Source: Curtobacterium sp. MCJR17_020
GTDB taxonomy: Bacteria; Actinomycetota; Actinomycetes; Actinomycetales; Microbacteriaceae
Reading direction: 5' to 3'
DNA: 64,000 nt
NCBI RefSeq assembly: GCF_003234365.2
Contig: NZ_CP126260.1
Span: 2,294,001 to 2,358,000, forward strand
A model generated the notes under the pieces. It made no database searches. It was not told where the DNA came from and saw only the letters and a list, made by a program, of their open reading frames with translations. A program made the position numbers and the translations under genes. The number at the start of each line of letters is the position of its first letter. Position 1 is the first letter of the stretch. Positions 50,985-59,900 of this stretch are shown here, in pieces.

Positions 50985-51617
50985 ATGAGCCTGTTCCTGC
51001 CTGGTCGCGTGGTGGTCTTCGACTACGGCGAGGTGATCAGCCGGACGCCGCACGCGTCGCGCGATGCCCTCGTCGAGCTCACCGGGGTACCGGCCGACGA
51101 GCTGTTCCCCGTCTACCAGGAGCTCCGCCACGACCTGGACCGCGGCGATCTGTCCGTCGTGGCGTACTGGCGGGCCATCGGCGAGCGCGTCGGGCGGACC
51201 TGGAGCATCACGGACATCCACCGGTTCTGGGCCGTCGACTTCACGGGCTGGTTCGAGGTCGAGCCGGAGACCCTGGCGATCGTCGAGGAGCTGCACGACG
51301 CGGGGACCCGGGTGGCGCTGCTGTCGAACGCCGGCTTCGACTTCGGTGACCCGTACCGACGCTCCCCGATGGGCTCGCTGTTCGAGACGGTGGTGGTGAG
51401 CGCCGAGGAGCACGTCCTGAAGCCCGCCGCATCCATCTACCGCGACACGTGCGCGCGTCTGGGAATCGAGCCGCAGCAGATGGTGTTCGTGGACAACAGG
51501 GCCGAGAACGCCACCGGCGCGGAAGCGATCGGGGCGGTCGGCCACCACTACACGTCGTCGGCGTCACTGCGGTCGTTCCTGACGGAACTCGCGGCCGAGC
51601 CGGCGCCCGTCCCCTGA
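50985..51617 (+). CDS. HAD superfamily hydrolase (YihX-like)
   Basis: A 210-residue phosphatase-fold protein. Motif I is VVFDYGEVIS, with Asp then Gly in place of the usual second Asp, as in YihX-type phosphatases; motif II is ALLSNAG, motif III Lys is in HVLKPAASIY and motif IV is MVFVDNRAENATGA. It probably dephosphorylates a small sugar phosphate. It precedes the old yellow enzyme gene by ten bases in the same operon. Confidence 0.88.
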   Translation: MSLFLPGRVVVFDYGEVISRTPHASRDALVELTGVPADELFPVYQELRHDLDRGDLSVVAYWRAIGERVGRTWSITDIHRFWAVDFTGWFEVEPETLAIVEELHDAGTRVALLSNAGFDFGDPYRRSPMGSLFETVVVSAEEHVLKPAASIYRDTCARLGIEPQQMVFVDNRAENATGAEAIGAVGHHYTSSASLRSFLTELAAEPAPVP

Positions 51618-51627
51618 GGAGTCCCGC

Positions 51628-52710
51628 GTGACGCACGCCCTGTTCGAGCCGATCACCATCCGCGACCTGACGGTCCGCAACCGCATCTGGGTCTCCCCGA
51701 TGTGCCAGTACTCGGCCGAGGAGCAGGACGGCGTGCCGACCGCGTGGCACCTCGTCCACCTGGGCGGCTTCGCCAAGGGCGGTGCCGGTGCGGTCGTCGT
51801 CGAGGCCACCGGCGTGGTGCCGGAGGGTCGGATCAGCCCGCAGGACCTCGGGCTCTGGAACGACCAGCAGCGCGATGCCTTCAAGCCGATCGTCGACTTC
51901 CTGCACGCGCAGGGCGCTGCCGCCGGTGTCCAGCTCGCACACGCCGGCCGCAAGGCGTCGACGTTCCGCCCGTGGGAGTCCACGCACGGTTCGGTCCCCG
52001 CCGACCAGGGCGGCTGGTCCACCGTCGCCCCGTCCGCCGTGGCCTTCGACGGCTACGCGGTCCCGCGCGAGCTGGAGACCGAGGACATCCGGGTCGTCGC
52101 ACTGGCGTTCGCGCAGTCCGCTCGCCGCGCCGTCGAGGCCGGGTTCGACCTGGTCGAGATCCACGCCGCCCACGGGTACCTGCTGCACCAGTTCCTCTCG
52201 CCGCTGAGCAACCACCGCACCGACCAGTACGGCGGATCGCTCGAGAACCGTGCCCGGGCGCTGCTCGAGGTCGTCGACGCCGTCCGTGCCGAGGTCGGCG
52301 AGGGCTTCCCGATCGTCGTGCGGTTCTCTGCGACCGACTGGGTGGACGGCGGGGTCACGCTCGACGAGACGACGCAGGTCGCCCGCTGGGCCGCCGAGCA
52401 CGGTGCCGATCTGGCCGACGTCTCGACCGGCGGCAACGTCGCGAGCGCACCGATCCCGGTCGGCCCGGGCTACCAGGTGCCGCACGCCGCAGCGATCAAG
52501 CGCGACGCCGGCATCGGCACCATCGCGGTCGGCATGATCTCCGAGGGCTTCCAGGCCGAGCAGATCGTCGCGACCGGCCAGGCCGACGTGGTGATGGTGG
52601 GCCGCGAGTTCCTGCGCGACCCGGGCTTCCCGCTGCGCGTGGCCGTCGAGCTCGGCGTGACCGTCGACTACGAGCCGCAGCAGTACCACCGCGCCCGCGT
52701 CACCGCGTAG
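51628..52710 (+). CDS. NADH:flavin oxidoreductase, old yellow enzyme family (YqjM class)
   Basis: A 360-residue FMN enzyme that reduces activated C=C bonds. Cys26 in WVSPMCQYS and the pair HAAHGYLLHQF match the thermophilic-like/YqjM subclass, as do SNHRTDQYGGSLENRARAL and MVGREFLRDP near the C-terminus. GAGGAG precedes GTG 51628. It is linked to the HAD gene. The physiological substrate is unknown. Confidence 0.93.
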   Translation: MTHALFEPITIRDLTVRNRIWVSPMCQYSAEEQDGVPTAWHLVHLGGFAKGGAGAVVVEATGVVPEGRISPQDLGLWNDQQRDAFKPIVDFLHAQGAAAGVQLAHAGRKASTFRPWESTHGSVPADQGGWSTVAPSAVAFDGYAVPRELETEDIRVVALAFAQSARRAVEAGFDLVEIHAAHGYLLHQFLSPLSNHRTDQYGGSLENRARALLEVVDAVRAEVGEGFPIVVRFSATDWVDGGVTLDETTQVARWAAEHGADLADVSTGGNVASAPIPVGPGYQVPHAAAIKRDAGIGTIAVGMISEGFQAEQIVATGQADVVMVGREFLRDPGFPLRVAVELGVTVDYEPQQYHRARVTA

Positions 52711-52759
52711 ACGCGAGCCCTTCCTGAACGGATTCACGGCTCCGGGCCTCGGCAGGCAG

Positions 52760-52765
52760 TACGAT
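52760..52765 (+). promoter_or_regulatory. -10 hexamer TACGAT upstream of the leader ORF
   Basis: TACGAT ends ten bases before the GTG of the leader ORF, so the mRNA would have only three or four untranslated bases. Confidence 0.5.
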
Positions 52766-52775
52766 TGGCAGCACT

Positions 52776-52871
52776 GTGGACGATCCCCCGAATAGTTCTT
52801 CGCCTCACTCATCCGCCGCTCACTCGGTGAGCTGCACGTCATCCCCGTGCGCGGACGGGGGTGAATCATGA
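52776..52871 (+). CDS. Probable leader peptide of the CNNM/CBS operon
   Basis: A 31-residue ORF begins at GTG 52776 and its TGA overlaps the ATG of the first CNNM gene (ATGA). The peptide starts VDDPPNSSSPHSS and has ten Ser and two Cys. It uses codons rare in this genome (AAT, AGT, TCT, three TCA), which fits a regulatory rather than structural role. An Asp-Asp-Pro-Pro run near the N-terminus is like the acidic/proline sequences that make ribosomes fall off at low magnesium in MgtL, and CNNM proteins are linked to magnesium. Two hairpins lie inside it. The link to magnesium is an inference. Confidence 0.5.
   Translation: MDDPPNSSSPHSSAAHSVSCTSSPCADGGES
52818..52832 (+). promoter_or_regulatory. 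Leader hairpin 1
   Basis: GCTCAC (52818-52823) pairs with GTGAGC (52827-52832) around TCG, inside the leader ORF. Confidence 0.45.
52843..52860 (+). promoter_or_regulatory. Leader hairpin 2, hides the CNNM ribosome site
   Basis: CCCCGT (52843-52848) pairs with ACGGGG (52855-52860). The right arm is the G-rich ribosome-binding sequence of the gene at 52868. Confidence 0.5.
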
Positions 52872-54250
52872 GTCCGATCGACATCGTCATGCTCGTCGGC
52901 GGCATCCTGTTGACACTCGGCACCGGCGTCTTCGTCGCGTCCGAGTTCGCGCTGGTCAACCTCGATCGCGCCGACGTCGAAGCGCGTCGCGACCGCGGTG
53001 AGCCGGGCCTGGCACCCGTCATCGGGGCGTTGAAGGTCACCTCGACGCACCTGTCGAGTGCGCAGCTCGGCATCACGCTGACCACGCTGCTCACCGGCTA
53101 CCTGCTCGAGCCGTCCATCGCGAAGCTGCTCGAGGCGCCATTCCTGGCGATGAACCTGCCCGAGGGCATCGTCGAGACCGTCGGATCGATCATCGCGCTC
53201 GTCATCGCGATCCTGCTGTCGATGATCCTCGGCGAGCTCGTGCCGAAGAACTTCGCGCTCGCGCTCCCGCTGCAGACCGCGAAGCTCGTCGTGCCGTTGC
53301 AGATCGCCTTCACGACGGTGTTCAAGCCGGCGGTCGCGGTGCTCAACGGCACCGCGAACGCCGTGCTCCGGTCGATCGGGATCGAGCCGCAAGAGGAACT
53401 CTCCGGTGCTCGCAGCGCCGAGGAGCTCACCTCGCTGCTCCGCCGTTCGGCGTCCGAGGGGTCGCTCGAGCAGGACACCGCGACGCTCCTCGAGCGGACG
53501 ATCTCGTTCTCGGAGCTCAGCGCCAGCGACGTCATGACGCCGCGCCCGCGGCTCTCCACCATCCGGGTGTCCGAGTCCGCACAGGACGTCATCGCCCTCG
53601 CCCGCAAGACCGGCTTCAGCCGCTTCCCCGTCATCGAGGAGGACGCGGACGACGTCGTCGGCATCGTGCACGTCAAGCAGGCCGTCGCCGTCCCCCGCGA
53701 GAAGCGCCCGGAGGTCCCCGTCGGGGCACTCATGACCGACGCCGAACGCGTGCCCGAGACGATGCCGGGCGACACCCTGCTCGCCGAGGTCCGCGGCCGC
53801 GGCTACCAGATGGTCATCGTGGTCGACGAGTACGGCGGCACCGCCGGGGTCGTCACGCTCGAGGACCTCATCGAGGAGATCGTCGGCGAGGTCTCCGACG
53901 AGCACGACCGCGCGCGCATCGACGTGGTCCGCTCCCGCGACTGGTTGACCTTCCCCGGTCTCCTGCGTCCCGACGAGCTCGAGGACCGCGCGGGCGTGAA
54001 GGTGCCGGAGGACGGCCCGTACGAGACCGTCGGCGGCTTCCTCATGTCGACGCTCGGCCGCCTGCCCGTGGTCGGTGACGAGGTCCCGCTCGACGGCGGC
54101 GTCTTCCGGGTCGAACGCCTGGACGGCCGCCGGATCGACCGCATCCGCTGGACCCCGACGCCCCCGCCGACGGACACCGCGGCGACCGCCATCATCATCC
54201 CCGCCACGAAGACCGCGAAGCGGTCCGAGACGAAGGAGACCACCCGATGA
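52868..54250 (+). CDS. CNNM/CBS-domain membrane protein (hemolysin/CorC type), first copy
   Basis: A 460-residue protein: a CNNM (DUF21) membrane domain with about four helices (LTLGTGVFVASEFALVNLDR, then SSAQLGITLTTLLTGYL), two CBS domains (MTPRPRLSTIRVSESAQDV, FPVIEEDADDVVGIVHV), and a C-terminal CorC domain (VVDEYGGTAGVVTLEDLIEE). These proteins are implicated in magnesium export or cation homeostasis. The poor tail TAATAIIIPATKTAKR is Thr/Ala-rich. Its stop overlaps the second CNNM gene (ATGA). A leader ORF overlaps its start. Confidence 0.93.
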   Translation: MSPIDIVMLVGGILLTLGTGVFVASEFALVNLDRADVEARRDRGEPGLAPVIGALKVTSTHLSSAQLGITLTTLLTGYLLEPSIAKLLEAPFLAMNLPEGIVETVGSIIALVIAILLSMILGELVPKNFALALPLQTAKLVVPLQIAFTTVFKPAVAVLNGTANAVLRSIGIEPQEELSGARSAEELTSLLRRSASEGSLEQDTATLLERTISFSELSASDVMTPRPRLSTIRVSESAQDVIALARKTGFSRFPVIEEDADDVVGIVHVKQAVAVPREKRPEVPVGALMTDAERVPETMPGDTLLAEVRGRGYQMVIVVDEYGGTAGVVTLEDLIEEIVGEVSDEHDRARIDVVRSRDWLTFPGLLRPDELEDRAGVKVPEDGPYETVGGFLMSTLGRLPVVGDEVPLDGGVFRVERLDGRRIDRIRWTPTPPPTDTAATAIIIPATKTAKRSETKETTR

Positions 54251-55284
54251 GCTCCGACTGGTGGGGCATCTTCTGGCTCTTCGTGCTGCTGCTCGGCAAC
54301 GCGTACTTCGTCGCCGCCGAGTTCGCCGTCATCTCCGCCCGCCGCTCCCAGATCGAACCGCGCGCAGAAGAGGGCTCGAAGGCCGCGCAGATGACCCTGT
54401 GGGCGATGGAGCACGCCACCCGCATGCTCGCGACCACGCAGCTCGGCATCACGGTCTGCTCGCTGCTCATCCTGAACGTCTCCGAGCCGGCGATCCACCA
54501 CCTGCTCGAGGTCCCGCTGCACCTGACGGGCTGGAGCGTCGAGGTCATCGGCACCGTGGCGTTCGTGATCACGCTGCTGCTCGTCTCGTTCCTGCACGTG
54601 GTGTTCGGCGAGATGGTCCCGAAGAACATCTCGTTCTCGATGCCGGACCGTGCAGCGCTGCTGCTCGTGCCGACGCTCTGGTACATCGGCCACGGCCTGC
54701 ACTGGGTCATCGTCGGTCTGAACGAGGTCGCGAACGCCGTGCTGCGGCTGTTCCGCGTCGAGCCCAAGGACGAAGCCGTCAGCGCCTTCACGGTGGAGGA
54801 GGTGCAGACGATCGTGGAGCAGTCGCGCCGCGAGGGCACCCTGACCGACGACGGCAAGCTCGCCCTGGCGTTCGAGTTCACCGAGAAGAAGGTCCGCGAC
54901 GTCGCCGTGCCGATGGCCGAGCTCGTCACCCTGCCCGAGGACGCCACCCCGGCGGACGTCGAGCGTGCGGTGGCGCAGCGCGGGTTCTCGCGGTACGTGC
55001 TCGTCGGCGAGGACGGCTCCCCCACGGGCTACGTGCACGTGAAGGACGTCATCGACCTGCGGCCGGACGAGTTCGACGACCCGGTGCCGCCGAAGCGCAT
55101 CCGCCAGCTCATCTCGCTCTACACGGAGATGGACCTGGAGGACGCCTTGGCCACCATGCGGGCCGCGGGCCGCCACGTCGCGCGGGCGTTCGACGCCGAC
55201 GGCCGGACGCTCGGCGTGCTCTTCCTCGAGGACATCCTCGAGGAGCTCGTCGGCGAGGTCGAGGACGCGACCCGACGCCGGTAG
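54247..55284 (+). CDS. CNNM/CBS-domain membrane protein, second copy
   Basis: A 345-residue relative of the preceding protein. The CNNM domain is complete (GNAYFVAAEFAVISARRSQ, TTQLGITVCSLLILNV, VFGEMVPKNISFSMP) and two CBS domains follow (DVAVPMAELVTLPE, GYVHVKDVIDLRPDE), but the CorC domain is absent: it ends after LFLEDILEELVGEVED. The pair may form a hetero-dimer. ATG 54247 overlaps the first copy's stop. A 46-base palindrome ends the operon. Confidence 0.92.
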   Translation: MSSDWWGIFWLFVLLLGNAYFVAAEFAVISARRSQIEPRAEEGSKAAQMTLWAMEHATRMLATTQLGITVCSLLILNVSEPAIHHLLEVPLHLTGWSVEVIGTVAFVITLLLVSFLHVVFGEMVPKNISFSMPDRAALLLVPTLWYIGHGLHWVIVGLNEVANAVLRLFRVEPKDEAVSAFTVEEVQTIVEQSRREGTLTDDGKLALAFEFTEKKVRDVAVPMAELVTLPEDATPADVERAVAQRGFSRYVLVGEDGSPTGYVHVKDVIDLRPDEFDDPVPPKRIRQLISLYTEMDLEDALATMRAAGRHVARAFDADGRTLGVLFLEDILEELVGEVEDATRRR

Positions 55285-55296
55285 ACGCGAGAACAG

Positions 55297-55342
55297 ACGG
55301 ACGGGAGGCACGGTGCCAGCTGGCACCGTGCCTCCCGTCCGT
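55297..55342. terminator. Family-A palindrome copy 5, perfect 46-base palindrome
   Basis: 55297-55342 is fully self-complementary. The core CGGTGCCAGCTGGCACCG is the same as in the copy at 49876. It separates the convergent CNNM operon and guaB1. Confidence 0.8.
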
Positions 55343-55379
55343 TCGTGGTCGCGACCAGGGCCGCGCCCGCCTGCGCGCG

Positions 55380-56819
55380 CTACCAGCTGACGGGGAGCGG
55401 CTTGCCCTCTTCGTAACCGGCGGCGGACTGGATGCCGACCAGAGCGCGCTCGGAGAACTCGGCGAGCGACGCGGCGCCCGCGTAGGTGGCCGAGCTGCGG
55501 ACGCCCGTGGTGATCATGTCGAGCAGGTCCTCGACGCTCGGGCGCTCCGGGTCGAGGTAGATCGTCGACGACGAGATCCCCTCGGCGAAGAGCTCCTTGC
55601 GGGCCCGCTCGTACGGGTCGAGCCGCTCGAAGCGCTCGCGGACGGCCTTGGCGGACGCCATCCCCCAGCTCTCCTTGTAGGCCTTGCCGGCGGCGTCGCG
55701 ACGGAGCACGCCCGGCGCTTCGAGGGTGCCGGCGAACCACGAGCCGATCATCACGGCCGAGGCGCCGGCCGCCAGTGCGAGGGCGACGTCGCGCGGGTAG
55801 CGGACCCCGCCGTCGGCCCACACGTGCGCGCCGAGGGACCGGGCGGCGGCGGCGGTCTCGAGCACGGCGGAGAACTGCGGCCGACCGACGGCGGTCATCA
55901 TGCGCGTGGTGCACATGGCGCCGGGTCCGACACCGACCTTGATGATGTCCGCGCCCGCGTCGACGAGGTGGGCCACGGCATCGGCGGTGACGACGTTGCC
56001 GGCGACGAGCGGGATGCCGAGCCGCAGTCCGGCGACGGTGCGGAGCGCGCGGAGCATGCCCTCCTGGTGTCCGTGGGCGGTGTCGAGCACGAGCACGTCG
56101 ACCCCGGCGGCGGCGAGGGCCCGCGCCTTGGACGCCACGTCGCCGTTGATGCCGATCGCGGCTGCGACGCGCAGGCGGCCGGAGGCGTCGACGGCCGGCG
56201 TGTAGATGTCCGAGCGGATGGCGCTGGTCCGGCTCGTGGTGCCGACGACCTTGCCGTGCCGCACGACGGGCGCGAAGTCGACCTCGGCACCGCTCAGCAC
56301 GTCGTAGACGTGGCGGGGCGTGCCGGCGTCCTCGGCGTCGATCGCGGTCGAGGCGCCGTGCAGCAGGTCGCCGAGCGTCGCGTCGGGACCGGCGTCGCCG
56401 AGTCTGCTGGCGGGGACGCACCCGAGGTACTCCCCGGCGGCGTCGCGGACCACCACGCCCCGACCGGCGACGGGCAGCAGCTGCTCGAGTGCCTCGGCGA
56501 CGGTGGTGGACGAGCCCATGTCGTAGGCGGTGTCGTAGTCGACCGGCTGGTCCTTCACCCAGCGGATCGCGGCGTCGAGGTCCTGCAGGTGCATGTCCTG
56601 CGGCAGGACGCCGAGGCCCCCGCGCCGGGCCAGGGTCGCGGCGAGGCGCGGACCCGTGACCGAGTTCATGTTGGCGCTGACGATCGGGATCGTCGCACCG
56701 CTGCCGTCGTTCGACGCGAGGTCGACGTCGAAGCGGCTCGTCACGCCGGAACGGCTCGGGACGAGGAAGACGTCGGAGTAGGTCAGGTCGTGTGTCGGCC
56801 GCGTCTCGTAGAACCTCAT
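55380..56819 (-). CDS. guaB1: GuaB1 family IMP dehydrogenase-related protein
   Basis: A 479-residue TIM-barrel protein with inserted CBS domains. The active-site loop is VGVGPGAMCTTRMMT with the catalytic Cys, and the N-terminus has DVFLVPSRSGV and PIVSANMNSV. GuaB1 proteins of actinobacteria lack IMP dehydrogenase activity in known cases and act as GMP reductases. The large N-terminal CBS pair (TVAEALEQLLPVAGRGVVV) could bind nucleotides. ATG 56819 follows TACAGT by seven bases (leaderless). Confidence 0.92.
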   Translation of the reverse strand: MRFYETRPTHDLTYSDVFLVPSRSGVTSRFDVDLASNDGSGATIPIVSANMNSVTGPRLAATLARRGGLGVLPQDMHLQDLDAAIRWVKDQPVDYDTAYDMGSSTTVAEALEQLLPVAGRGVVVRDAAGEYLGCVPASRLGDAGPDATLGDLLHGASTAIDAEDAGTPRHVYDVLSGAEVDFAPVVRHGKVVGTTSRTSAIRSDIYTPAVDASGRLRVAAAIGINGDVASKARALAAAGVDVLVLDTAHGHQEGMLRALRTVAGLRLGIPLVAGNVVTADAVAHLVDAGADIIKVGVGPGAMCTTRMMTAVGRPQFSAVLETAAAARSLGAHVWADGGVRYPRDVALALAAGASAVMIGSWFAGTLEAPGVLRRDAAGKAYKESWGMASAKAVRERFERLDPYERARKELFAEGISSSTIYLDPERPSVEDLLDMITTGVRSSATYAGAASLAEFSERALVGIQSAAGYEEGKPLPVSW

Positions 56820-56826
56820 GGGCCCC

Positions 56827-56832
56827 ACTGTA
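56827..56832 (-). promoter_or_regulatory. -10 hexamer TACAGT of guaB1
   Basis: TACAGT on the minus strand ends seven bases before ATG 56819. Confidence 0.6.
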
Positions 56833-56905
56833 CGGCTCCGCCCGGGGGCCGGACCGGGCCCCGACTCGCGCCGCGGCTGACACCGAACGGACATGTGCGA
56901 GCGGC

Positions 56906-56911
56906 TAGGCT
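56906..56911 (+). promoter_or_regulatory. -10 hexamer TAGGCT of kgd
   Basis: TAGGCT is 74 bases before GTG 56986. It is also eight bases before an in-frame GTG at 56920, so a leaderless, 22-residue longer form is possible. Confidence 0.5.
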
Positions 56912-56985
56912 TGGCACCTGTGCGGGGCAGGGTTGCACCGCACGACACACACGAGCATCTATCGACGGAGAGTGGGCGATCGGCT

Positions 56986-59900
56986 GTGTCGAGCCATCTG
57001 ACCGGAACGGACGAGACCGCGGGCGAATTCGGGGCGAACGAGTGGCTCGTCGACGAGCTCTACGAGCAGTTCGTCGCGGACAAGGAGTCGGTCGACAAGT
57101 CCTGGTGGCCGGTCCTCGAGAGCTACCACCGCACGCAGGTCGGCGGCGCTCCGGCAGCCGACACCACCGCCCCTGACACCGCCGCTGCTGCGCCCGCTGC
57201 CGCGGCGGGAACGTCCGCTCCGACCGAGGGCGCGTCCGCTCCGGCCGGCGGTCCGATCCAGGCGAAGACCACGTCGCGTCAGCCGTCGCCGCAGCCGATC
57301 CCGGCCGAGGCCAACGACGCCGCCGACGACCACGAGGAGACCCACGAGGACGTGGCGACCCCGCTCCGGGGCATGGCGAAGACCCTGGCGTCGAACATGG
57401 ACGCCTCGCTCACGGTCCCCACGGCCACGAGCGTCCGGACGATCCCGGCGAAGCTGATGATCGACAACCGGATCGTCATCAACAACCACCTGCGCCGTGC
57501 CCGCGGCGGCAAGATCTCCTTCACGCACCTCATCGGGTGGGCGATGGTGCAGGCACTCAAGGACTTCCCGAGCCAGAACGTGTTCTACGAAGAGCGCGAC
57601 GGCAAGCCGTTCGTCGTCGCCCCGGCGCACGTGGGCCTCGGCATCGCGATCGACGTCCCGAAGAAGGACGGCACCCGGTCGCTCCTCGTGCCGAGCATCA
57701 AGCGCGCGGAGACCCTGACCTTCGGCCAGTTCCTGTCGGCGTACGAGGACCTGGTCAAGCGGGCCCGCGACAACAAGCTCACGCCGGCCGACTTCCAGGG
57801 CACCACGATCTCGCTCACGAACCCGGGCGGCATCGGCACCGTGCACTCGGTCCCCCGCTTGACGAAGGGGCAGGGCGCCATCATCGGTGCCGGTGCCCTC
57901 GAGTACCCGGCGCAGTTCCAGGGCTCGGCGTCGAAGACCCTGGTCGAGCTCGGCATCGGCAAGACCATCACGCTGACCAGCACCTACGACCACCGCGTCA
58001 TCCAGGGCGCCGGTTCGGGCGAGTACCTCAAGCACGTGCACGAGCGCCTCATCGGCGAGCACGGCTTCTACGACGGCATCTTCGCGGCGCTCCGGATCCC
58101 GTACAAGCCGATCCAGTGGGCGAACGACATCAACGTCGACCTGGCGCACCGGGTCAACAAGACCGCTCGCGTGCAGGAGCTCATCAACAGCTACCGCGTC
58201 CGCGGGCACCTGATGGCCGACATCGACCCGCTCGAGTACCGCCAGCGCACGCACCCCGACCTCGAGATCGAGAGCCACGGGCTGACGTTCTGGGACCTCG
58301 ACCGCGAGTTCGTCACCGGCGGGCTGGCCGGCACGACGAGTGCTCCGCTGCGCGACGTCCTCGGGATCCTGCGCGACGCCTACTGCCGGACGGTCGGCAT
58401 CGAGTACATGCACATCCAGGACCCGGAGCAGCGCCGCTGGGTGCAGGAACGCATCGAGGTCCCCTACTCGAAGCCGTCGAAGGACGAACAGCTGCGCGTC
58501 CTCGGCAAGCTCAACGAGGCCGAGGCGTTCGAGACCTTCCTGCAGACCAAGTACGTCGGACAGAAGCGCTTCTCGCTCGAGGGCGGCGAGTCCACCATCG
58601 CCTTCCTCGACACGCTCATCCAGCACGCCGCCGGTGTCGGCCTGGCCGAGGTCGCGATCGGCATGGCCCACCGCGGTCGCCTGAACGTCCTGACGAACAT
58701 CGCCGGCAAGACGTACGGCCAGATCTTCCGTGAGTTCGAGGGCTCGTCCCTGCCAGGCTCGGTGTCCGGTCAAGGTTCCGGCGACGTGAAGTACCACGTC
58801 GGCACGGAGGGGCTGTTCCGCACCTCGGACGGCTCGAGCATCCCCGTGACGATCGCGGCGAACCCGTCCCACCTCGAGGCCGTCGACGGCGTGCTCGAGG
58901 GCATCGTCCGCGCCAAGCAGGACAAACAGGGCCCCGGTTCGACCAACGTCCTGCCGGTGCTCGTGCACGGCGACGCGGCGATGGCGGGTCAGGGCGTGGT
59001 CGTCGAGACGCTGCAGATGTCGCAGCTCCGCGGCTACCGCACGGGCGGCACCGTGCACCTGGTCATCAACAACCAGGTCGGGTTCACCACCCCGCCCGAG
59101 TCGGCGCGCAGCTCGGTGTACTCCACCGACGTCGCGAAGACGATCCAGGCGCCGATCTTCCACGTGAACGGCGACGACCCCGAGGCCGTCGCACGCGTCG
59201 CCGACCTGGCGTTCGCGTACCGCGAGGCGTTCCACCGTGACGTCGTCATCGACCTCATCTGCTACCGCCGCCGCGGGCACAACGAGGGCGACGACCCCTC
59301 GATGACCCAGCCGCTCATGTACAACCTGATCGAGGCGAAGCGCTCCGTCCGCACGCTGTACACCGAAGCCCTCGTCGGCCGCGGGGACATCACGCAGGAA
59401 GAGTACGACGAGGCGCACCGCGACTTCCAGGACCGCCTGGAGCGGGCCTTCGCCGAGACGCACGAGGCGCAGACCGGCACCATCCCGGTGATCCAGGTCG
59501 ACGACGACGGCGCCGTGCAGGGGCTCGAACGCCCGGCGGCGCAGCAGGACGACTCCGAGGTCGAGGTCCGCGAGACCGCAGTGTCCGAAGAGCTCGTCCG
59601 CTCCATCGGTGACGCACACAGCAACCCGCCCGCCGGCTTCTCGATCCACCCGAAGCTGCAGCAGCTGCTGTCGAAGCGCACCGACATGACGCGCAACGGC
59701 GGCGTGGACTGGGCGATGGCCGAGCTCATGGCGATCGGTTCGCTGCTGGTGGAGGGCAAGCCCGTCCGGTTCGCCGGCCAGGACGCCCGCCGCGGCACCT
59801 TCGTCCAGCGCCAGGCGGTGTTCCACGACCGGTCGAACGGCCAGGAGTGGCTGCCGCTGTCGAACCTCACCGAGGACCAGGCCCGGTTCACCATCTACGA

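Noticed and set aside
53803..56883. A 1026-codon minus-strand frame through the CNNM genes and guaB1
   Set aside because: It crosses a perfect palindrome terminator and reads out of frame with guaB1; no family features are visible.
56920..56985. Short separate leader peptide before kgd
   Set aside because: The frame is continuous with kgd and has no stop, so it can only be an N-terminal extension, not a separate leader.
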